From positions 1 to 9,113 of the forward strand of contig CAZQRW010000064.1 of NCBI GenBank assembly GCA_964596115.1: DNA of 9,113 nt. The letters are read 5' to 3'. The position numbers and the translations under genes are program-made. Below the pieces are notes generated by a model that saw only the letters and a program-made list of their open reading frames with translations, did not search any database and had not been told where the DNA came from. Position 1 is the stretch's first letter, and every line of letters begins with the position of its first letter. This document shows positions 6,068 to 9,113 of this stretch, piece by piece. Origin of the DNA: CAZQRW01 sp964596115 (lineage in GTDB: Bacteria; Hydrothermota; UBA3072; B12-G15).

Positions 6068-6076
6068 ATTAGAATT

Positions 6077-6104
6077 ATTCTACATCAATTCTAAAATTTT
6101 TCAA
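6077..6104 (-). promoter_or_regulatory. promoter of the tRNA-Pro(GGG)/envelope operon
   Basis: On the minus strand, -35 TTGAAA (6104 to 6099) and -10 TAGAAT (6082 to 6077), each 5/6 to consensus, are separated by 16 bp. The predicted +1 is 6070, only 3 nt before the tRNA 5' end at 6067. The region upstream (6105-6130) is very A/T rich, as for an UP element. Boxes are seen; activity is inferred. Confidence 0.6.
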
Positions 6105-6129
6105 GGGAAAAGAAAATTTTATTTATTAC

Positions 6130-6312
6130 GATAAGGTAAGAAGCTGGACTTTTATATTTTTCTTTCTCGCCTCCTGTACGAAAAAATGCACACTCAATAT
6201 CCCTGGCGAAGAAAAACTGTGAACAGTGATGTATGAAGTAGTGCAAAAGGTAAAAGATATAAATGATGAGGGATATTTTAAAAGAGAAGCCAAACTCGTT
6301 ATGACAGAATAA
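6130..6312 (+). pseudogene. possible decayed lipoprotein gene fragment
   Basis: One + strand frame reads a hydrophobic stretch ending in a lipobox-like LASC (FIFFFLASCTKKC), about 11 more residues (TLNIPGEEKL), a TGA stop at 6220-6222, then in the same frame MYEVVQKVKDINDEGYFKRE, continuing through AKLVMTE to TAA at 6310-6312. The order (signal segment, lipid-attachment Cys, short linker, amphipathic helix, then a beta-like strand) resembles the N-terminus of small outer-membrane lipoproteins of the DUF4292/LolA-like kind. No ATG, GTG or TTG opens the frame before the signal segment, an internal stop is present, and the rest of such a gene is absent, so if real it is a remnant. Only the 27-aa second part (from 6229) has its own ATG. 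Chance similarity cannot be excluded in AT-rich DNA. Confidence 0.3.
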
Positions 6313-6337
6313 AAAAGGGGGATAAATAGTTATTATA

Positions 6338-6577
6338 TCAGGGTTTTTTTATAAATATTTGCCAGAGGCCACCCTTATCCTCTTCAATCTTCAGGACCTT
6401 CAGACCCATACCCTCTGCCGCAAATTTTATTTCGCCCTTTGAAGATGGGTGTGTACCTATTATTTTAATCACTTCACTATTCTTAAGTTTAACCGCAGCT
6501 TTTCTAAACTCAACAAGTGGAATAGGGCATATCTCACCAGTAGTATCCACGACAATGTCAGGATTTATCGAAGACAA
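6338..6577 (-). CDS. tusA: TusA/SirA-family sulfur carrier protein
   Basis: Small (79 aa) cytosolic sulfur carrier. Family members take persulfide sulfur from a cysteine desulfurase and pass it on for tRNA thiolation, molybdenum cofactor or oxidative sulfur metabolism. Seen: D(X)TGEICPIPLVEFRKA with the carrier cysteine C17 in the CPxP motif at the start of the first helix, and the usual short beta-alpha fold pattern to the C-terminus. The start is TTG at 6577, chosen because GAAGGAGGT ends 6 nt upstream, inside the end of iscU, and because CPxP then falls at the usual position. It overlaps iscU by 20 nt. Being last in an operon with iscS suggests IscS is its donor. The acceptor is not shown. 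Confidence 0.9.
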   Translation of the reverse strand: MSSINPDIVVDTTGEICPIPLVEFRKAAVKLKNSEVIKIIGTHPSSKGEIKFAAEGMGLKVLKIEEDKGGLWQIFIKKP

Positions 6578-7196
6578 CCTTTACCTCCTTCACATCCCAT
6601 AGAGGTTCAATCCTTTCCTTCAGTTCATTTTCTACATTCCCAGAAAACTGCTCATCCCTTGCCATATCTACAAACATTGTAACAATCCCTTTCTTTACCT
6701 CTATCTTCTTAATAAGTTTTGTCCTGATAACATCCATGCCAGTCCTTGGATCTATAACGTGCTCAAGCCTTTCCCTTACCTTTTCAACACCAGTAGGTTT
6801 TTTGTTAACAATCAGACCAAATTTATTTTCGTAATTCTCTATAGCCGTCTTCAGTGCATCTACCGCAAGAACAGCACAATGAACCTTTACAGGTGGAAGT
6901 CCGTCCAGTGCATCAGCTGCATCCTTCCAGCTAAATTTCTTTGCTTCTTCAATGGTTTTCCCTTTTGCCATTTCTGTCGTGATAGATGCAGTGGCAATAT
7001 TCGATGCGCAACCATATGATTCAAACTTTATATCCTTAATAACCTTCGTCTTTTTATCCACTTTTAGATAGACCTTGACCATATCACCACAGGCAGGACT
7101 ACCTTCGGTTGCCTTTGCATCAGCATCCTCTATCTTTCCTACATTTCTTGGATTTACAAAATGTTCTATTACTTTTTTGGAATATGGTAATCCCAT
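6558..7196 (-). CDS. iscU: Fe-S scaffold IscU fused to a C-terminal MIP18/DUF59-like domain
   Basis: Scaffold on which [2Fe-2S] and [4Fe-4S] clusters are built from IscS-derived sulfur. Residues 1 to about 125 are IscU: NPRNVG (15-20), cluster ligands C36 (with D38 in ACGD), C63 and C107, and LPPVKVHC (100-107), which contains the LPPVK motif recognised by the HscA chaperone in E. coli. IscU alone is about 128 aa; this protein is 212. Residues about 137-210 align by eye with MIP18/DUF59 domains, including the neighbouring stand-alone protein (LEHVIDPRTGMDVIRTKLI against LREVVDPEIGFSIVDLGLI). The conserved cysteine of that family is missing: the equivalent stretch reads MARDEQFSGN. The ATG follows AGGAGGAG and lies 1 nt after the iscS stop. 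The scaffold role is secure; the role of the extra domain is inference. Confidence 0.92.
   Translation of the reverse strand: MGLPYSKKVIEHFVNPRNVGKIEDADAKATEGSPACGDMVKVYLKVDKKTKVIKDIKFESYGCASNIATASITTEMAKGKTIEEAKKFSWKDAADALDGLPPVKVHCAVLAVDALKTAIENYENKFGLIVNKKPTGVEKVRERLEHVIDPRTGMDVIRTKLIKKIEVKKGIVTMFVDMARDEQFSGNVENELKERIEPLWDVKEVKVVFDKS
6575..6590 (-). promoter_or_regulatory. ribosome binding site selecting the TTG start of tusA
   Basis: On the minus strand AAGGAGGT is followed by AAAGG and then TTG at 6577. The site lies inside the last codons of iscU. It is one of the strongest ribosome sites in the window and compensates for the weak TTG start codon. Confidence 0.75.
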
Positions 7197-7197
7197 A

Positions 7198-8349
7198 TTA
7201 CTCCTCCTTATTTATGGGACTTAATTTTCTTAAATTTTCAATGACCTTCTTTAGTTCTTCGTATACGTAATCTAATTCCTCTCTTTTGTTAAATCTACCC
7301 AAAGAAAATCGTATAGAACCATGCGCATGTTCATGGGAAACTCCCGTTGCCATAAGTATATGGCTCGGTTCAAGGGACCTGGAAAAACAAGCAGAACCAG
7401 TTATAACGCCAATATTTCTCATATCCAGGTGAAGAACTACACTTTCACCCTCTATATAATCAAAAGTAACATTTAAATTTGCAGGGTGTCTCTTCTCGGG
7501 ATGACCATTCAGATGGGAATTAGGAATTGAAAGTACCTTTTTCTTCAAATAATCCCTTAATGACCTTACCCGCTCAATTTCAGTATCTGTCATAAGCTCA
7601 AATGCCCTTGCCATTCCTACCGCTCCTGGTATATTTTCAGTTCCTCCCCTCTTATCAAATTCATTGAATCCACCATCAATCCACTTTTTTATAGGTGTCC
7701 CCTTTCTAACATACAAACCACCAATTCCTTTAGGCCCATGTATCTTATGGCCAGTTATTGTCAAAAGATCCACACCAAGTCTTTCCACATCAATAGGTAG
7801 CCACCCAAAGGAATATGCAGCATCTGTATGGACAAAAGCACCTCTTTCTCTGGCAATTTTTACAATTTCTTCTATAGGTTGTAATGTCCCAATTTCATGA
7901 TTAGAGTGTTGAATACTTACAAGTAATGTATTCTTTGTTACAAGATCCTTCAATTTATCCATATCAATCTGTCCGTAACTATCAACATCAAGGTAATCCA
8001 CTTTAAAACCCATTGATTCCAGCGTTCTTGCCGAATAAAGAACAGAACGATGCTCCACCTTTGAAACAATTAAATGACCTCTATTAGTAGTTAAGGCCAT
8101 ACCCTTTAATGCAAAATTATTGGATTCTGTGCCCCCGGATGTAAAAATCAACTCTTCTGGCTTTGCACCTATACCACTCGCTATGGTATTTCTGGCTTCT
8201 TCCAATGCATCTCTTGCTTTTATCCCAGGCTGATGGCTGAATTGAGATGAGGCTACACCATAAATTTCTTCAAAATAGGGTATCATTGCATTTAGAACTT
8301 GTGGATCTATCCTTGTACTGGCACCATTGTCAAGATATATATATTCCAT
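7198..8349 (-). CDS. iscS: cysteine desulfurase, IscS/NifS family
   Basis: PLP enzyme that converts cysteine to alanine and leaves a persulfide sulfur for IscU and TusA. Seen in 383 aa: YLDNGAST (5-12), TSGGTESNN (70-78), H100 stacking on PLP, D176 in HTDAA, the Schiff-base lysine K202 in TGHKIHGPKG, the active-site loop GSACFSRSLEPS with C321, and IRFSLGRF (346-353). The GSAC(x)SxSLEPS loop without a long insertion or deletion marks group I (IscS/NifS) rather than SufS. Two PLP-pocket positions differ from E. coli IscS when counted from the lysine: N155 is H151 here (NHEIG for NNEIG), and Q183 is Y179. The C-terminus is about 20 residues shorter than E. coli IscS (404). The start follows GGAAGGGAGA, 9 nt after the upstream stop codon. 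Confidence 0.96.
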   Translation of the reverse strand: MEYIYLDNGASTRIDPQVLNAMIPYFEEIYGVASSQFSHQPGIKARDALEEARNTIASGIGAKPEELIFTSGGTESNNFALKGMALTTNRGHLIVSKVEHRSVLYSARTLESMGFKVDYLDVDSYGQIDMDKLKDLVTKNTLLVSIQHSNHEIGTLQPIEEIVKIARERGAFVHTDAAYSFGWLPIDVERLGVDLLTITGHKIHGPKGIGGLYVRKGTPIKKWIDGGFNEFDKRGGTENIPGAVGMARAFELMTDTEIERVRSLRDYLKKKVLSIPNSHLNGHPEKRHPANLNVTFDYIEGESVVLHLDMRNIGVITGSACFSRSLEPSHILMATGVSHEHAHGSIRFSLGRFNKREELDYVYEELKKVIENLRKLSPINKEE

Positions 8350-8358
8350 TCTCCCTTC

Positions 8359-8661
8359 CTATTTATAGCCGAATCTCTTCTTCAACTCCTCTGAAATCAT
8401 TGAAGGATTCCAGGGAGGATCCCATACAAGATTTATCTCTGCATCTTTCACACCGGGGATCTGAAGTACCTTATTTTTTGCTGCCTCAGTTAGCATTGCC
8501 TGGAGGGGGCATCCCCTAACTGTAAGTGTCATATCAACTTTCACTTTACCTCCGTTAATACTGACATCGTAGATAAGACCAAGATCAACAATGCTGAATC
8601 CTATCTCTGGATCGACTACTTCTCTTAATGCATCAAGAACATCCTCCTTCTTAATTGCCAT
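8359..8661 (-). CDS. MIP18 family (DUF59/SufT-like) Fe-S assembly factor
   Basis: A 100-aa stand-alone MIP18/DUF59 protein, the family of SufT and of eukaryotic CIA2, which helps insert or mature Fe-S clusters; the PaaD branch acts on an oxygenase. Seen: ALREVVDPEIGFSIVDLGLI (11-30) with the DPE and DLGL signatures, and TVRGCPLQ with the conserved C51, then VWDPPW (79-84) near the end as in SufT-type members. The position between an Rrf2 regulator and iscS supports a cluster-maturation role rather than phenylacetate metabolism. ATG at 8661 overlaps the regulator stop by one base (TAATG), with AAGGAGG well spaced upstream, so the two are coupled. Confidence 0.92.
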   Translation of the reverse strand: MAIKKEDVLDALREVVDPEIGFSIVDLGLIYDVSINGGKVKVDMTLTVRGCPLQAMLTEAAKNKVLQIPGVKDAEINLVWDPPWNPSMISEELKKRFGYK

Positions 8662-9059
8662 TAATTCCTCCTTTTATAGTTCATTAATTTAATTTTGCCA
8701 CAGACTTTCTCTATAGAAGACATAAATTCCTCCCAGACTTTTTTAGCACTACACGAATCAACGATTTCACAGACCTTTAATACGGGAGGCATACAGGGGA
8801 CCTCTAAAAGAGAACCATCAAGCACCCTTACGATATCCTTAAGAGTTACATTTTCAGGGTTACATAGTTCTACACCCCCTCCCTTACCCTTGTAAGAAAA
8901 CACAATGCCATTTTTTCTAAGGTCCTGGACTATCCTTTCAAGATACCTGTATGGAATATTCTCCTTTTCAGAAACTTCCCGAACCGATGCCCTGGAACCC
9001 TTATCAATAAGATACATAACAAATTTTAATCCATATAAACTTCTTGTCGTTATACCCAT
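8661..9059 (-). CDS. Rrf2-family transcriptional regulator, IscR-like
   Basis: A 132-aa winged-helix regulator of the Rrf2 family. Seen: the family start ITTRSLYGLKFVMYL (3-17), a helix-turn-helix with VSEKENIPYRYLERIVQDL (29-47), the wing with KGKGGGVEL (57-65), and the C-terminal effector region with C89, C97 and C103 (CX7CX5C). IscR holds its [2Fe-2S] cluster with three cysteines spaced CX5CX5C plus a histidine, so a cluster sensor is likely here with different spacing. Two further cysteines are at 66 and 120. The ATG is preceded by AAGGAT. It is first in the Fe-S assembly operon and a dyad overlaps its -10 box, so autoregulation by cluster status is the natural inference. A cysteine or redox sensor of the same family is the alternative. 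Confidence 0.93.
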   Translation of the reverse strand: MGITTRSLYGLKFVMYLIDKGSRASVREVSEKENIPYRYLERIVQDLRKNGIVFSYKGKGGGVELCNPENVTLKDIVRVLDGSLLEVPCMPPVLKVCEIVDSCSAKKVWEEFMSSIEKVCGKIKLMNYKRRN

Positions 9060-9070
9060 TTTATATCCTT

Positions 9071-9093
9071 AATCATACCAAATTAGTATAATT
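9071..9093. promoter_or_regulatory. 23-bp dyad, probable Rrf2 operator
   Basis: A near-perfect inverted repeat centred on 9082: half-site AATTATACTAA on the minus strand, a single central T, and TTGGTATGATT. Nine of eleven base pairs are symmetrical, giving consensus AATYATACYAA. It covers the whole -10 box and extends past the predicted start site, the position expected of a repressor site. The adjacent gene encodes an Rrf2 protein, and dimeric Rrf2 proteins bind dyads of about this size. Symmetry is seen; binding is inferred. Confidence 0.6.
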
Positions 9094-9112
9094 AAACTTA
9101 TCCATTTGTCAA
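9085..9112 (-). promoter_or_regulatory. sigma70-type promoter of the Fe-S assembly operon
   Basis: On the minus strand, -35 TTGACA (9112 to 9107) is perfect and -10 TATACT (9090 to 9085) matches 5/6, with a 16-bp spacer. Predicted +1 is 9078, giving a 19-nt leader that contains the AAGGA ribosome site before ATG at 9059. It probably drives the regulator, sufT-like, iscS, iscU and tusA together, since no other promoter is evident and spacing is under 10 nt throughout. Confidence 0.75.
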
Positions 9113-9113
9113 G

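Noticed and set aside
6211..6228. Minus-strand ACTG-TTCA-CAGT hairpin followed by TTTTCTTC as a terminator for the Fe-S operon.
   Set aside because: The stem is only 4 bp with two G-C pairs and lies over 100 nt beyond the tusA stop; too weak to call.
1..9113. CRISPR array, insertion sequence, prophage or defence island.
   Set aside because: No spaced direct repeats, transposase, integrase or phage-like gene is visible; all recognised genes are metabolic, envelope or Fe-S housekeeping genes.

Overview
The window reads as ordinary chromosome from an AT-rich, Gram-negative, probably anaerobic or microaerophilic bacterium. Support: a lipid A-type acyltransferase (so an LPS or LPS-like outer membrane), an ISC-type Fe-S assembly operon under an Rrf2 regulator, and an acyl-CoA synthetase fused to a 2[4Fe-4S] ferredoxin domain. 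Neither tRNA encodes its 3' CCA. I cannot name the phylum; a Nitrospirota- or Desulfobacterota-like lineage, or an uncultivated candidate phylum, would fit.

Left part, + strand (1-2484): a promoter whose predicted start site falls on the ATG, then two overlapping genes. The first is an ATP-grasp CoA-ligase beta subunit carrying a C-terminal ferredoxin domain; the second is its SucD-type alpha subunit. They form a nucleotide-dependent acyl-CoA synthetase (succinyl-CoA synthetase superfamily, with some ATP-citrate-lyase-like signatures in beta). Then comes a non-coding stretch (2485-2710) with a degenerate heptamer repeat and a hairpin-rich repeat.

Middle part, - strand (6104 down to 2711): a promoter, tRNA-Pro(GGG), a lipid A-type acyltransferase, a family 2 glycosyltransferase, surE, pcm, tRNA-Pro(CGG) and a half-size GDT1/UPF0016 cation transporter. 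The four central genes overlap one another, and the pcm stop codon lies inside the second tRNA. The layout implies one transcript cut by tRNA processing enzymes into mRNA segments.

Gap (6068-6337): the tRNA promoter and what looks like a decayed lipoprotein gene on the + strand.

Right part, - strand (9112 down to 6338): a strong sigma70-type promoter with a 23-bp dyad over its -10 box, then an Rrf2 regulator, a MIP18/SufT-like protein, cysteine desulfurase IscS, scaffold IscU with an extra C-terminal MIP18-like domain, and the sulfur carrier TusA. The genes are packed with overlaps or gaps under 10 nt and strong Shine-Dalgarno sites. This is a compact sulfur-mobilisation and Fe-S assembly operon, presumably autoregulated by cluster status, and may supply clusters to proteins such as the ferredoxin-fused ligase.

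Most of the window is well-understood housekeeping content. The least ordinary items are the ferredoxin-ligase fusion, the IscU-MIP18 fusion whose MIP18 domain lacks its cysteine, and the pcm stop codon embedded in a tRNA.
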